64,000 bases of DNA from Pseudomonas fluorescens (GCF_900215245.1 NZ_LT907842.1:4278001-4342000); one strand, 5' to 3'; counted from the first letter of the stretch, positions 39,450 to 49,300 are shown. The notes: generated from the sequence alone by a model not told the origin. Program-made: numbers and translations.

Positions 39450-39540
39450 TGTGGGAGCGGGCTTGCTCGCGAACGCGGTGGATCAGTCATGCACCAGGAG
39501 ACTGACACACCGCGTTCGCGAGCAAGCCCGCTCCCACATT
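39450..39540. repeat. REP pair (inverted), near-perfect
   Basis: TGTGGGAGCGGGCTTGCTCG and its complement, with pairing continuing inward through CGCGAACGCGGTG/CACCGCGTTCGCG. It lies between the brnQ terminator and the DUF599 gene. Confidence 0.9.
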
Positions 39541-39582
39541 TAGATCGCATTAATATCCGTACACCGAGCAAAAGGCCTCCGC

Positions 39583-40323
39583 ATGTCGTTCGTCGAAACC
39601 AATCAGATCCACCTGCTTGCTGCCCTCTGGTTTGTCCTGTGCTGGGGCGGTTATACCCGCTACGCCACGTGGAAGGCCCGTGACACCGCGTGCCTGGCCA
39701 GCGTGCTGCATTTGTATCGTGAAGACTGGATGCGCCGCATGTTGCTGCGCGATAACCGTATCGCCGATGCCAGTGTGATCGGTAACCTGGAACGCAATGC
39801 CTCGTTCTTCGCCTCCAGTACCTTGATCATCCTCGCCGGCATCCTGACGGTGCTGGGGGCTTCCGAGCGTGCGGTATCGTTGCTGGCGGACATCCCCATG
39901 GTGCAACAGGCGTCCCAGGGTATGTCGGAAATCAAGCTGCTGTGCCTGGCACTGGTGTTCGTCTATGCGTTTTTCACCTTCAGCTGGTGCATGCGCCAAT
40001 ACAACTTCGCTGCGGTGCTGGTGGGGTCGGCGCCGATGATTGGTGAGCGGCATGTGTCGGAGCAGGAGCGCAAGGCCTTCGCCCTGCGGGCGGCGCGGGT
40101 GATTTCGATGGCGGCCAACCAGTTCAACTTTGGCCTGCGTGCTTATTATTTTGGCATGACCATGCTGGCCTGGTTTGTCAGCCCGTGGTTATTCATGTTG
40201 ATGAGCAGCGGGGTGGTGTTGGTGCTGTATCGCCGCGAGTTTCATTCCGACGTACTGCAGGTCATGGTCTACACGCCAACCGATATGCCGGTGACGGAGC
40301 CGGCTAAAGAAGCGGTGTCTTAA
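39583..40323 (+). CDS. DUF599 family membrane protein
   Basis: A 246-residue inner-membrane protein with about four to five helices (LLAALWFVLCWGGYTRYA, ASSTLIILAGILTVLG, CLALVFVYAFFTFSWCMRQYN, AWFVSPWLFMLMSSGVVLVLY) and the family stretches NLERNASFFASSTLIIL and AANQFNFGLRAYYF. Its function is unknown. It is monocistronic, with a terminator 57 bp after the stop. Confidence 0.82.
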   Translation: MSFVETNQIHLLAALWFVLCWGGYTRYATWKARDTACLASVLHLYREDWMRRMLLRDNRIADASVIGNLERNASFFASSTLIILAGILTVLGASERAVSLLADIPMVQQASQGMSEIKLLCLALVFVYAFFTFSWCMRQYNFAAVLVGSAPMIGERHVSEQERKAFALRAARVISMAANQFNFGLRAYYFGMTMLAWFVSPWLFMLMSSGVVLVLYRREFHSDVLQVMVYTPTDMPVTEPAKEAVS

Positions 40324-40380
40324 CCAGTGGCGCCAAGGTTAATTAAACTTTTGGGCGCTGAAAAAACAGCAGACAAAGTA

Positions 40381-40410
40381 AAGCCCGCTATGTAAGCGGG
40401 CTTTCTTTTT
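40381..40410 (+). terminator. Terminator between DUF599 gene and small lipoprotein gene
   Basis: Stem AAGCCCGCT/AGCGGGCTT with loop ATGTA, then TCTTTTT. It serves the plus-strand DUF599 gene. The minus-strand lipoprotein gene ends 18 bp away and may also use the hairpin. Confidence 0.85.
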
Positions 40411-40428
40411 GCAGCAATTGCCAGGCTA

Positions 40429-40686
40429 TTAAGGCTTGGCAGGTGCTACTGGAGTAGCGGTACCGTCTTCTTTTGCTTTTTCAGCGTTCGCATCAGCCTG
40501 AGCTTTGGCAGCATCGGCGTTTTCTTTTGCAGCGTCGTTCACTTTATCCTGTGCTTTTGCCATGTCCTTCTGAGCTTGCTCAGAATGCGCTTGTGCATCT
40601 TGGGCTTTGTCTTCGGATTTCTTATCGCAGGCAGCGAGGCCGAGGGCAGCAGCCAGCATCATGGAAATAGCTAAAGTCTTGCGCAT
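40429..40686 (-). CDS. Small Ala/Lys-rich lipoprotein
   Basis: An 85-residue protein with a lipoprotein signal (LGLAAC-DKK; Cys20 would be lipidated) and a charged helical rest rich in Ala, Lys, Glu, Asp and Gln with heptad-like spacing, probably an extended or coiled-coil helix, ending in a Pro/Ala tail. Asp after the lipidated Cys could favour inner-membrane retention. Its function is unknown; it recalls small envelope-stress lipoproteins. AGGAG precedes the start. Confidence 0.85.
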   Translation of the reverse strand: MRKTLAISMMLAAALGLAACDKKSEDKAQDAQAHSEQAQKDMAKAQDKVNDAAKENADAAKAQADANAEKAKEDGTATPVAPAKP

Positions 40687-40844
40687 GGGGTGTTTCTCCT
40701 TAGTGAAGATATCTACTGGCCTTTCGAGCTTAGTCGGCCAGCATTAGTTCCTTTTGTTTCAAAGATATATAAAACGTGACGCTCAAGGAACTTTTGCGCC
40801 TACCCCCAGGCACCTCTAATCGACACTAATAAGAGTCTGAACAC

Positions 40845-41321
40845 ATGACCGAAAATCCCTTGTCAGCGCGTGCCACACGCTTCGTTTCGGCGCTGCGCCA
40901 CTGCCAGGTATTAGGCATCACCGTCCATGCTGCCAGCGAAGAGGGCATGACGCTGGTCCTGCCTTACAGCCCGAGCATCGTCGGCGATCCTCAAACCGGG
41001 GTGATTCACGGTGGCGCGCTGACCTCCTTGATGGACACTGCCTGCGGCATGGCCACGCTGTGTGTCTTGCCGGAGTTCGAGGTGTGCCCGACGCTGGACC
41101 TGCGGGTCGACTACATGCATCCGGCCGAGCCGCACAAGCCCGTGTACGGCTTCGCCCAATGCTATCGGGTGACCACCGACGTGATCTTCACCCGCGGCTT
41201 CGCCTATCAGGATGATCCGCAGCAGCCGATTGCCCACGTGGTCGGCACGTTCATGCGCATGGGCAAGCGCCTCAAGGGCACGCAAGGGCTGAGCAGCACC
41301 CTCAAGGGGGAGCAGGCATGA
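40845..41321 (+). CDS. PaaI-type hotdog thioesterase (first of a pair)
   Basis: A 158-residue hotdog-fold protein with the family signature GVIHGGALTSLMDTACGMA at about residues 49-67, followed by the LDLRVDYMHPAEP strand. Such enzymes hydrolyse acyl- or aryl-CoA thioesters. The end overlaps the next gene by ATGA, so the two hotdog proteins are co-translated and may form a heteromer. The substrate is unknown. Confidence 0.85.
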   Translation: MTENPLSARATRFVSALRHCQVLGITVHAASEEGMTLVLPYSPSIVGDPQTGVIHGGALTSLMDTACGMATLCVLPEFEVCPTLDLRVDYMHPAEPHKPVYGFAQCYRVTTDVIFTRGFAYQDDPQQPIAHVVGTFMRMGKRLKGTQGLSSTLKGEQA

Positions 41322-41770
41322 CACATCGATTCAAGACCCGCCTCGAACAGGCCCATCACCGGGGTAATTACGAGGCGCTGCTCGACCTGGTCCCTTACGC
41401 CAAGCTGATTGGCATTGAATGCACAAGGTTGGGGGATGAACTGCTGTTTCGTCTGCCGGCCAACAAGGACAACATTGGTAACCCCATATTGCCGGCGCTG
41501 CACGGTGGGGTGATTGCCGGGTTTATGGAGCTGTCGGCGGCGCTGCACCTGCTGGTGTTTACCGGCGCGCCAGGCCTGCCGAAAATCATCGACTTTTCCC
41601 TGGATTACCTGCGCGCCGGCCAGTTTCGTGACACTTACGCCAAGTGCCAGGTATGGCGCCAGGGCCGGCGCGTCGCCAACGTGGCAATCACTGCCTGGCA
41701 AAGCACTCCCGACGAACCGATTGCCACCGCTCGCGCACATTTCAAGATTGAGGAAACAGCCCGCCCTTGA
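41318..41770 (+). CDS. PaaI-type hotdog thioesterase (second of a pair)
   Basis: A 150-residue hotdog protein whose signature is ALHGGVIAGFMELSAALHL, with a Glu where the first protein has Asp, and the strand DFSLDYLRAGQFRDT. The two proteins are clearly divergent, so this is not a recent duplication. A four-base overlap with the upstream gene shows coupling. htpG follows 89 bp later on the same strand. Confidence 0.85.
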   Translation: MTHRFKTRLEQAHHRGNYEALLDLVPYAKLIGIECTRLGDELLFRLPANKDNIGNPILPALHGGVIAGFMELSAALHLLVFTGAPGLPKIIDFSLDYLRAGQFRDTYAKCQVWRQGRRVANVAITAWQSTPDEPIATARAHFKIEETARP

Positions 41771-41859
41771 AATCCTGGTCTTAGCCCCCAACTTTGATGA
41801 CAACCCGCCGCCAACCCTGAAGGGCGCGGCCACTGCCATCCAATTGGAGTTTGATGACC

Positions 41860-43764
41860 ATGAGTGTGGAAACTCAAAAGGAAACCCTGGGCTTCCAGAC
41901 CGAGGTGAAGCAACTGCTGCACCTCATGATCCATTCGCTGTATTCCAACAAGGAAATCTTCCTTCGCGAATTGATCTCGAACGCCTCTGACGCTGTCGAC
42001 AAATTACGTTTCGAAGCCCTGTCCAAGCCTGAGTTGCTGGAAGGTGGCGCCGAACTGAAAATCCGTGTGAGCTTCGACAAGGACGCCAAGACCGTCACCC
42101 TCGAAGACAACGGTATCGGCATGAGCCGTGAAGACGCGATCACCCATTTGGGCACCATCGCTAAATCCGGCACCGCAGATTTCATGAAGAACCTGTCGGG
42201 CGATCAGAAAAAAGATTCACACCTGATCGGTCAATTCGGTGTGGGCTTCTACTCGGCCTTTATCGTTGCCGACAAGGTTGAAGTGTTCAGCCGTCGCGCC
42301 GGCCTCGACGCCAGCGAAGGCGTGCACTGGTCTTCCAAAGGTGAAGGCGAGTTCGAAATCGCCACCCTCGACAAGGCTGACCGTGGCACCCGCATCGTGC
42401 TGCACCTCAAAGCGGCTGAAGATGAATTCGCCGACGGCTGGCGCCTGCGCAATATCATCAAGAAATACTCCGACCATATCGCGCTGCCGATCGAGTTGCC
42501 GAAAGAGCAGGCTGCTGCCGAAGGCGAAGAGCCGCCTGCCCAGGAATGGGAAGTGGTCAACCGTGCCAGCGCTCTGTGGACGCGTCCTCGTACTGAAGTC
42601 AAAGACGAGGAATACCAGGAGTTCTACAAGCACATCGCGCACGACTACGAAAACCCGCTGAGCTGGAGCCACAACAAGGTTGAAGGCAAGCTGGAATACA
42701 GCTCGCTGCTTTACGTACCGGCGCGTGCGCCGTTCGACCTGTACCAGCGAGAAGCGCCCAAAGGCTTGAAGTTGTACGTGCAGCGCGTGTTCGTGATGGA
42801 TCAGGCAGAGTCCTTCCTGCCGCTGTACCTGCGCTTCATCAAAGGTGTGGTCGACTCCAACGACCTGTCGCTGAACGTGTCGCGGGAAATCCTGCAGAAA
42901 GACCCGATCATCGACTCCATGAAGTCGGCGCTGACCAAGCGCGTGCTCGACATGCTGGAAAAACTGGCGAAGAACGAGCCAGAGCAATACAAGGGCTTCT
43001 GGAAAAACTTCGGCCAGGTCATGAAAGAAGGCCCGGCGGAAGATTTTGCCAACAAGGAAAAAATCGCCGGCCTGCTGCGTTTTGCCTCGACCCAAGGTGA
43101 AGACGGTGAGCAGGTTGTGGCGCTGGCCGAGTACCTGGCACGCGCCAAGGAAGGTCAGGACAAGATCTACTACCTGACCGGCGAAACCTATGCTCAGGTC
43201 AAGAACAGCCCGCACCTGGAAGTCTTCCGCAAGAAAGGCATCGAAGTGCTGCTGTTGACCGACCGTATCGATGAGTGGCTGATGAGCTACCTCAGCGAGT
43301 TCGATGGCAAAACCTTCGTCGACGTGGCCCGTGGTGACCTGGACCTGGGTAACCTGGACTCCGAAGAAGAGAAGAAGGAAGCCGAAGAAGTCGCCAAGGC
43401 CAAAGAAGGCCTGGTTGAGCGGATCAAGACCGCCTTGGGCGAGGCTGTCAGCGAAGTGCGGGTTTCGCACCGTCTGACCGACTCCCCGGCGATTCTGGCC
43501 ATCGGCGAGCAGGACCTGGGCATGCAGATGCGTCAGATCCTGGAAGCGAGCGGTCAGAAGGTTCCGGATTCCAAGCCGATCTTCGAATTCAACCCGGCTC
43601 ACCCGCTGATCGAGAAACTCGATGGCGAGCAAAGCGAAGAGCGTTTTGGCGACCTGTCGCACATTCTCTTCGACCAGGCGGCCCTGGCCGCTGGCGACAG
43701 CTTGAAAGACCCGGCCGCCTATGTGCGCCGACTGAACAAGCTGTTGGTTGAACTGTCGGTTTAA
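41860..43764 (+). CDS. htpG: Chaperone protein HtpG (Hsp90)
   Basis: A 634-residue Hsp90 homologue with all three domains: the N-terminal ATPase ([43 protein letters not shown]), middle domain ([11 protein letters not shown] with the catalytic Arg) and C-terminal dimerisation domain. It helps fold client proteins under stress. The ATG at 41860 matches Pseudomonas HtpG; an in-frame ATG two codons upstream is possible because GGAG is only four bases from it. A terminator follows immediately. Confidence 0.95.
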   Translation: MSVETQKETLGFQTEVKQLLHLMIHSLYSNKEIFLRELISNASDAVDKLRFEALSKPELLEGGAELKIRVSFDKDAKTVTLEDNGIGMSREDAITHLGTIAKSGTADFMKNLSGDQKKDSHLIGQFGVGFYSAFIVADKVEVFSRRAGLDASEGVHWSSKGEGEFEIATLDKADRGTRIVLHLKAAEDEFADGWRLRNIIKKYSDHIALPIELPKEQAAAEGEEPPAQEWEVVNRASALWTRPRTEVKDEEYQEFYKHIAHDYENPLSWSHNKVEGKLEYSSLLYVPARAPFDLYQREAPKGLKLYVQRVFVMDQAESFLPLYLRFIKGVVDSNDLSLNVSREILQKDPIIDSMKSALTKRVLDMLEKLAKNEPEQYKGFWKNFGQVMKEGPAEDFANKEKIAGLLRFASTQGEDGEQVVALAEYLARAKEGQDKIYYLTGETYAQVKNSPHLEVFRKKGIEVLLLTDRIDEWLMSYLSEFDGKTFVDVARGDLDLGNLDSEEEKKEAEEVAKAKEGLVERIKTALGEAVSEVRVSHRLTDSPAILAIGEQDLGMQMRQILEASGQKVPDSKPIFEFNPAHPLIEKLDGEQSEERFGDLSHILFDQAALAAGDSLKDPAAYVRRLNKLLVELSV

Positions 43765-43775
43765 CACCGTTGTAG

Positions 43776-43800
43776 AAAAACCCGCTTCGGCGGGTTTTTT
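43776..43800 (+). terminator. htpG terminator
   Basis: Stem AAAAACCCGC/GCGGGTTTTT with TTCG tetraloop and six T residues, 12 bp after the htpG stop. Confidence 0.92.
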
Positions 43801-43830
43801 CGTTCTAGTGCACCTCAACTGGAGTAAATG

Positions 43831-44559
43831 ATGAGCCAAGTCACTGTGCGTTCCGTGGTCTATCAGATTGATGGCCAGTCTTATGAGAGCCGCCTGGCGT
43901 TTGATGCCAGCCACAAGGGCCCGCTGCCGGGTCTGTTGATGGCGCCGAACTGGATGGGTGTGAGTGCGGGTGCCGAAGAAATTGCCAAAAGCGTGGCCAG
44001 TAAAGGCTACGTGGTGTTAATCGCCGACCTGTACGGGCAAACCGTGCGGCCATCGAATGGCGATGAAGCGGGCGCGGCAATGATGCCGTTGAAAAACGAC
44101 CGGCCGTTGCTGAACAAGCGTATGCAGGCAGCCTTTGAGCAACTGCAGGGCCAGGCTGAAGCCGCTGTCGATACCGCGAAGCTGGCGTCGTTCGGTTTCT
44201 GCTTTGGCGGTTGCTGCACCCTGGAACTGGCGCGTACCGGCGCACCGTTGAAGGCCGCCGTGTCGTTCCACGGTACCCTCGACACGCCGAACCCGGCGGA
44301 TGCGAAAAACATCAAAGGCTCGGTGCTGGTGCTGCACGGCGCTTCCGACCCCTTGGTGCCCAAGGAGCAGTTGCCGGCGTTTGAAGATGAAATGAACGCG
44401 GCCGGTGTGGATTGGCAGTTGCTCAGCTACGGCGGTGCGGTGCATTCCTTCACTGACCCGCATGCCGATGTGCCGGGCAAGATGATGTACGACGCGAAGA
44501 CCGCTGCGCGAGCGTTCCAGTCGATGCATAACTTGCTGGATGAAGTGTTCAAGGGCTAA
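43831..44559 (+). CDS. Dienelactone hydrolase family protein
   Basis: A 242-residue alpha/beta hydrolase of the DLH type with a cysteine nucleophile in FGFCFGGCC (about residue 128), the acid in HGASDPLVP and the His in GGAVHSFTDP. DLH opens dienelactone in chlorocatechol breakdown, but no ring-cleavage genes are near, so another ester or lactone is likely. The second of two adjacent ATGs (43831) has the better spacing from GGAG. Confidence 0.85.
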   Translation: MSQVTVRSVVYQIDGQSYESRLAFDASHKGPLPGLLMAPNWMGVSAGAEEIAKSVASKGYVVLIADLYGQTVRPSNGDEAGAAMMPLKNDRPLLNKRMQAAFEQLQGQAEAAVDTAKLASFGFCFGGCCTLELARTGAPLKAAVSFHGTLDTPNPADAKNIKGSVLVLHGASDPLVPKEQLPAFEDEMNAAGVDWQLLSYGGAVHSFTDPHADVPGKMMYDAKTAARAFQSMHNLLDEVFKG

Positions 44560-44582
44560 GTCTTCAGCGCCTGTGCCGGCCT

Positions 44583-44656
44583 CTTCGCGAGCAAGCCCGC
44601 TCCCACATTTTGATTGGTGAACACGGTTAAATGTGGGGGCTGGCTTGCCTGCGATA
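44583..44656. repeat. Mixed-class REP pair
   Basis: The left arm is the GAGCGGGCTTGCTCGCGAA class, but the right arm is the other class (GTGGGGGCTGGCTTGCCTGCGA), so the pair combines both types. It lies between convergent genes and reaches the pirin stop codon. Confidence 0.8.
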
Positions 44657-44657
44657 G

Positions 44658-45524
44658 CTATCTGACAGGCAACTCAATCCTTTCAGACTCTCCCGGCACC
44701 GTCGGCCAATCCCCTGCAGCCCAACGCTGCCGCGCCTGGTCAATCATCGCCGGGTCGCTCGCGACAAAATTCCAATTGATCCGCCGTGGCCCATCCAGCG
44801 GCGCACCGCCAAACACCACCAAGTGGCAATCGCCATCAGCAAACAGCGTCATTTCCTGCCCGGCAGGCAATACCACCAGGCTATGCACCTCTAGCGGCTC
44901 GCCGTCCAACTGCGCCGCGCCATCCAGCACATACACCGCCCGTTCCTCGTGCTCATCCGGGATCAGCAGCGTGGTGGCCGTTTGCATCTGCACCTCGGCA
45001 TACAGCGTGGGCGACAGCACCGGCACCGGCGATTTAAGGCAGAAACCCGTGCCGGCGATCAGGCGAATGTGCACGCCCAGGTTGTCACTGATTGGCAGGG
45101 TCGCCGCCGGGTGATGGCTGTAATGCCCCGGACCGTGCTCGTGGTCCTTGGGTGAGGCCAGCCACACCTGCAGGCCATGCAGGCTGAAACCGCTGGCTTG
45201 GACGGCTTCGGGCGTACGCTCGACGTGGGCAATCGCGCTGCCGGCCGTCATCCAGCTGACGTCTCCGGCCTGTACCACTTGGTCCGAGCCCAGGCTGTCC
45301 TTGTGCTGCAGCGCGCCTTCAAACAGATAGGTGAGGGTGGACAGCCCGATATGCGGGTGCTGGCGGATGTTCATGCCCGTGCCCGGCGCATAACGCGTCA
45401 GTAACATGTGGTCGAAGAACACGAAAGGCCCGACGCTGCGGCATTCTCGCGATGGCAACGGGCGCAGGATCGGCTGCCCTTCGATATCTTCGGCGCGCGG
45501 GCGGATCACGGTGAGGGTGGTCAT
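44658..45524 (-). CDS. Pirin family protein
   Basis: A 288-residue bicupin of the pirin/YhaK family. Metal ligands are visible as HPHIGLSTLTYLFEG and HVE in GSAIAHVERTP, and the pirin N-domain motif RECRSVGPFVFFDHM is intact. Some members are quercetin dioxygenases, others redox sensors or partners of metabolic enzymes, so the role stays open. It is followed on the same strand, 64 bp upstream, by the OsmC gene; both may respond to oxidative stress. Confidence 0.88.
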   Translation of the reverse strand: MTTLTVIRPRAEDIEGQPILRPLPSRECRSVGPFVFFDHMLLTRYAPGTGMNIRQHPHIGLSTLTYLFEGALQHKDSLGSDQVVQAGDVSWMTAGSAIAHVERTPEAVQASGFSLHGLQVWLASPKDHEHGPGHYSHHPAATLPISDNLGVHIRLIAGTGFCLKSPVPVLSPTLYAEVQMQTATTLLIPDEHEERAVYVLDGAAQLDGEPLEVHSLVVLPAGQEMTLFADGDCHLVVFGGAPLDGPRRINWNFVASDPAMIDQARQRWAAGDWPTVPGESERIELPVR

Positions 45525-45588
45525 GGTGCGTCCCTGTCTGAGCGGGTTAGATGGCCCTGAGCATAACCCGCTCGACGGGTGGATGGCG

Positions 45589-46005
45589 CTACTGGCTGAA
45601 AGCGCCTTCGGACAATGTCGTCTCGATGGTGACTTCTGCGGTGGTCATCAGTTTGTGCACGGGGCAGCGATCGGCCACGCGGTGCAGCTCCTCGCGCTGT
45701 TCATCGGTGAGCACACCCTTGAGGGTCAACTTGACGTTGAGCGTGTATCGGCCTTTTTGCTCTTCAGTGCTGTCGTGGGTGACTTCCACGGTGACGCCGG
45801 TGAGGGGAATGTCTTTTTTCTGGGCATACAGTTTGACGGTCAGCGCCTTGCACGAGGCCAGGGCTGCATCGAAATAGTCGTGGGGGGAGGGCGCCGAGTC
45901 GTCGCCGCCCAGGCTTTTGGGCAGGTCGGTGAACAGTTCGTGGTTATTGATATTCACACTGTGGCGAAAATTGTCGTGGTTCAGGGTGTTGACGGTAACA
46001 GGCAT
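45589..46005 (-). CDS. OsmC family peroxiredoxin-like protein
   Basis: A 138-residue OsmC/Ohr superfamily protein with the two reactive cysteines, one in ALASCKALTVKLYA and one in VADRCPVHKLMT. Such proteins reduce organic hydroperoxides, but this YhfA-like branch may prefer other substrates. The start at 46005 has GAGG upstream; four extra codons are possible. Confidence 0.87.
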   Translation of the reverse strand: MPVTVNTLNHDNFRHSVNINNHELFTDLPKSLGGDDSAPSPHDYFDAALASCKALTVKLYAQKKDIPLTGVTVEVTHDSTEEQKGRYTLNVKLTLKGVLTDEQREELHRVADRCPVHKLMTTAEVTIETTLSEGAFSQ

Positions 46006-46144
46006 GGTGAACCTCACAGATGGGCAGGATGAAGGTCATGCAGTTATAGAACATGCTGGCACTGAGGTGTTCCGGGTTTTTTAGCGGTGAACCGGTTTGC
46101 ATCGCGCAAGGTCTACCCACATTAACCCGCTTTGAGGTTTTACC

Positions 46145-47167
46145 GTGCCCTGGACCCGCCTGAGTCTCGCCCTGTTGCTTGCCGCCGCCAGCCTTGCCGT
46201 ACAGGCTCGCGAGTATGCCTACAGCGATGCGCACCTGCACTACGTCGACTTCTTCCAGGAAACGGCAGGCATGGACACACTGCTGAAGGCCATGGCGGAC
46301 AATCGCATCGAGCATGTGATGATTTCCGGCATTCCCGTGGCGAAGAAATGGCACGAAGATGAACCCAAGCGCCCACGTTACTACGCGGGTGACGATGCCG
46401 ATGCCTATTGGTACAGCGCCACCGACGTGATCGTCGCGGCAGCGGTGAACACACTCACCCCTGAGCAGCGGGGGCATTTTCATCCATTTTTGTCGGGGTT
46501 CAACCCTAACGACAAGAACTCGGCGGCGCATATCCAGCGCATGCTCGACCTCAACCCAGGGCTTTGGCAGGGCATTGGTGAAGTGTTCACACGGCATGAC
46601 GACCTGACGGCCTTGACGGCAGGTGACACCCCGCGCGCCAACAACGAAGCCATGACGCGCATCTATCACCTCGCGGCCGAAAACGATTTGCCGGTGATGC
46701 TGCACTCCAACATCACTTCCAAACGCGAGCGCAACCCGCTGTACCTGCCAGAGGTGGAAGCATCGCTGCGCAACCACCCGCACACCCGATTTATCTGGGC
46801 GCATGCGGGGACCAGTAAAGAGATTCATCGCCATCAGGTGCAGATGGACTTTTTGCTCCCAACCTTGAGCCGTATGTTGCAAGCCTATCCCAATCTGTAC
46901 ATCGACCTCTCCTGGAGCATGCTCACGCCGTACTTGCTGGATGAGGCAGGCAAGCCCCGCGCACAGTGGTTAAAGCTGGTAGAACGCTTCCCTGAGCGCT
47001 TCGTGGTGGGTTCGGACGTTGTAGGGCGCTTCAACAAGCTCGGTAAGGAAATGCGCCGCTTTGATCCTTTCCTCGACGCGCTGCCGGAGGACGTGGCTCG
47101 CAAGGTCGCGCGCGATAACTTCCTGGCCGTTCTGCCGAAACGCGCTCGCGATGAGCAGGCCCATTGA
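46145..47167 (+). CDS. Exported amidohydrolase-family protein
   Basis: A 340-residue TIM-barrel hydrolase of the amidohydrolase-2 type with a signal peptide (LALLLAAASLAVQA-RE). Likely metal or active-site residues are in YSDAHLHYVDF, a His in VMLHSNI, a His in FIWAHAGTS and an Asp in VVGSDVVGR. The export of such an enzyme is unusual. The start codon is GTG at 46145 with GAGG upstream. The substrate is unknown. A bidirectional terminator separates it from fabB. Confidence 0.82.
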   Translation: MPWTRLSLALLLAAASLAVQAREYAYSDAHLHYVDFFQETAGMDTLLKAMADNRIEHVMISGIPVAKKWHEDEPKRPRYYAGDDADAYWYSATDVIVAAAVNTLTPEQRGHFHPFLSGFNPNDKNSAAHIQRMLDLNPGLWQGIGEVFTRHDDLTALTAGDTPRANNEAMTRIYHLAAENDLPVMLHSNITSKRERNPLYLPEVEASLRNHPHTRFIWAHAGTSKEIHRHQVQMDFLLPTLSRMLQAYPNLYIDLSWSMLTPYLLDEAGKPRAQWLKLVERFPERFVVGSDVVGRFNKLGKEMRRFDPFLDALPEDVARKVARDNFLAVLPKRARDEQAH

Positions 47168-47252
47168 AATCGCGTTGTCGTCTTTCGCACATTGGCTGAA
47201 GGACCGATAGCTTTTCAGGAGGCGCGCTGCAGATCGCCAACCGGTTGCCCAT

Positions 47253-47283
47253 AAAAAAGCCCCGAACCAGTCGGGGCTTTTTT
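47253..47283. terminator. Bidirectional terminator between the amidohydrolase gene and fabB
   Basis: Stem AAAAAAGCCCCGA/TCGGGGCTTTTTT (13 bp) with loop ACCAG; T-runs occur in both directions, so it ends both converging messages. Confidence 0.92.
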
Positions 47284-47303
47284 ACATGATCAACCTGCGG
47301 GGC

Positions 47304-48524
47304 TTACTTACCCTGCCAGCGTTTCAGTACCAGGGTGGCGTTGGTGCCACCGAAGCCGAAGCTGTTGCTCATCACGGTGTCGATTTTGACGTTTTCAACG
47401 GTCTTGGTCAGGATCGGCATATCGGCAACGACCGGGTCGATCTCTTCAATGTTGGCCGAACCGGCCATGAAGTTGCCTTCCATCATCAGCAGGCAGTAGA
47501 TCGCTTCGTGAACGCCGGCGGCGCCCAGGGAGTGACCGGACAGGCTCTTGGTAGAGCTGATGGCCGGAGCCTTGTCGCCGAACACCGCACGCACACCTTC
47601 CATTTCCTTGGCGTCGCCGACCGGAGTCGACGTGCCGTGGGTGTTCAGGTAGTCGATTGGGGTGTCAACGGTGGACATGGCCATCTGCATGCAGCGGATG
47701 GCGCCTTCACCGCTTGGCGCAACCATGTCGTAGCCGTCGGAAGTGGCGCCGTAGCCGACGATTTCCGCGTAGATCTTTGCACCACGGGCCAGAGCGTGTT
47801 CCAGCTCCTCGACCACTACCATGCCGCCACCGCCGGCGATGACGAAACCGTCACGCTTGGCGTCGTAGGCGCGGGAGGCCTTTTCCGGGGTTTCGTTGTA
47901 CTGGGTGGACAGGGCGCCCATGGCGTCGAACAGGAACGACTGGCTCCAATGCTCTTCTTCACCACCACCGGCGAACACGATGTCTTGTTTGCCCAGTTGG
48001 ATCTGCTCAACCGCAGTACCGATGCAGTGAGCACTGGTGGCGCAGGCGGAGGAGATCGAGTAGTTCACACCCTTGATCTGGAACGGGGTGGCCAGGCAGG
48101 CCGAAACGGTGCTGCCCATGGTCCGCGTTACACGGTACGGGCCAACGCGCTTCACGCCTTTTTCGCGCAGGATGTCCAGCGCTTCCATCTGGTTCAGGGT
48201 GGATGCGCCGCCGGAGCCGGCGATCAGGCCGGTGCGTACGTTCGATACCTGGTCTTCGCTCAGGCCGGAATCGGCAATGGCGTCTTTCATGGCCAGGTAA
48301 GCGTAAGCGGCAGCGTGGCCGACGAAGCGATAGATCTTGCGATCGATCAGTTCTTCGAGGGGCAGGTCGATGGAGCCGGAAACCTGGCTACGCAGACCCA
48401 TTTCGGCATATTCCGGGTTGAAACGGATGCCAGGGCGACTTGCACGCAGGTTAGCGGTGACGGTCTCTTTGTCATTGCCCAGGCAAGAAACGATGCCCAG
48501 ACCAGTGATAACGACGCGGCGCAT
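47304..48524 (-). CDS. fabB: 3-oxoacyl-ACP synthase I
   Basis: A 406-residue beta-ketoacyl-ACP synthase for elongation in unsaturated fatty-acid synthesis. The thiolase-fold triad is visible: Cys in [13 protein letters not shown], His in [12 protein letters not shown] and His in [12 protein letters not shown]. It starts 11 bp after fabA, the usual fabA-fabB operon. Its N-terminus ([19 protein letters not shown]) is typical. Confidence 0.96.
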   Translation of the reverse strand: MRRVVITGLGIVSCLGNDKETVTANLRASRPGIRFNPEYAEMGLRSQVSGSIDLPLEELIDRKIYRFVGHAAAYAYLAMKDAIADSGLSEDQVSNVRTGLIAGSGGASTLNQMEALDILREKGVKRVGPYRVTRTMGSTVSACLATPFQIKGVNYSISSACATSAHCIGTAVEQIQLGKQDIVFAGGGEEEHWSQSFLFDAMGALSTQYNETPEKASRAYDAKRDGFVIAGGGGMVVVEELEHALARGAKIYAEIVGYGATSDGYDMVAPSGEGAIRCMQMAMSTVDTPIDYLNTHGTSTPVGDAKEMEGVRAVFGDKAPAISSTKSLSGHSLGAAGVHEAIYCLLMMEGNFMAGSANIEEIDPVVADMPILTKTVENVKIDTVMSNSFGFGGTNATLVLKRWQGK

Positions 48525-48535
48525 GCGGATAACCC

Positions 48536-49051
48536 TTAAAAGTTGTCAGTGGAAGTGAATACGCCGACCCGAAGGCCTTCGGCAGTATAGATCTCGCGAC
48601 CGTCGACAGTCACCGAACCGTCGGCGATGGCCAGGTTCAGCTTGCCCTTGAGGACGCGCTTGATTTGAATGTTATAGGTGACTTTCTTGGCGGTCGGCAG
48701 GACTTGGCCAAAGAACTTCACTTCGCCCGAACCCAGGGCACGACCGCGGCCCGGCAGGCCTTGCCAGCCCAGGTAGAAGCCAACCAGTTGCCACATGGCG
48801 TCAAGGCCCAGGCAGCCCGGCATGACAGGGTCGCCTTCGAAATGGCAAGCGAAGAACCACAGGTCAGGGGTGATATCCAGCTCGGCGACCAATTCACCTT
48901 TGCCGTACTTGCCACCCTCTTCGCTGATATGGGTGATGCGATCCACCATCAGCATGTTCGGGGCGGGCAATTGCGCGTTACCTGGGCCGAACAGCTCACC
49001 GCGACTGCAGCGCAGCAGGTCTTCCCGAGTAAAGGCGTTTTGTTTGGTCAT
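48536..49051 (-). CDS. fabA: 3-hydroxydecanoyl-ACP dehydratase/isomerase
   Basis: A 171-residue hotdog enzyme that dehydrates 3-hydroxydecanoyl-ACP and isomerises trans-2 to cis-3-decenoyl-ACP, the branch point to unsaturated fatty acids. The catalytic His70 ([15 protein letters not shown]) and Asp84 (LGLDAMWQL) are at the same positions as in E. coli. GAGGAGCTCGC precedes the ATG. First gene of the fabAB operon. Confidence 0.96.
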   Translation of the reverse strand: MTKQNAFTREDLLRCSRGELFGPGNAQLPAPNMLMVDRITHISEEGGKYGKGELVAELDITPDLWFFACHFEGDPVMPGCLGLDAMWQLVGFYLGWQGLPGRGRALGSGEVKFFGQVLPTAKKVTYNIQIKRVLKGKLNLAIADGSVTVDGREIYTAEGLRVGVFTSTDNF

Positions 49052-49184
49052 GCGAGCTCCTCAATAATCCCATGCGGCAGGGTTGGGCAAATCTTCCCGA
49101 ACCGAATGAAGCGTTCATGCCTCATATCGGCAGCCTACACATAGACTATTGCGTTGTAGTGAAAGTCACAGCGTCAAGGCACTC

Positions 49185-49202
49185 AATGTACACTTGTTCA
49201 CT
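49185..49202. promoter_or_regulatory. DesT/FabR-like palindrome upstream of fabA
   Basis: On the minus strand AGTGAACA-AG-TGTACATT, an 18-bp imperfect palindrome (6 of 8 arm positions pair) close to the P. aeruginosa DesT site AGTGAAC-N4-GTTSACT as I recall it. It is about 134 bp before the fabA start. DesT adjusts fabAB to the unsaturated acyl-CoA pool. Confidence 0.45.
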
Positions 49203-49300
49203 GAAATTTTAAATCGAGCCTGTTTATCAGCCCGTTTGGGTGCCTAAGACTGCCGCACTTTCGTCTTTCACGCCAGTCGCAGTTGGTTGATGGCGCAGCG

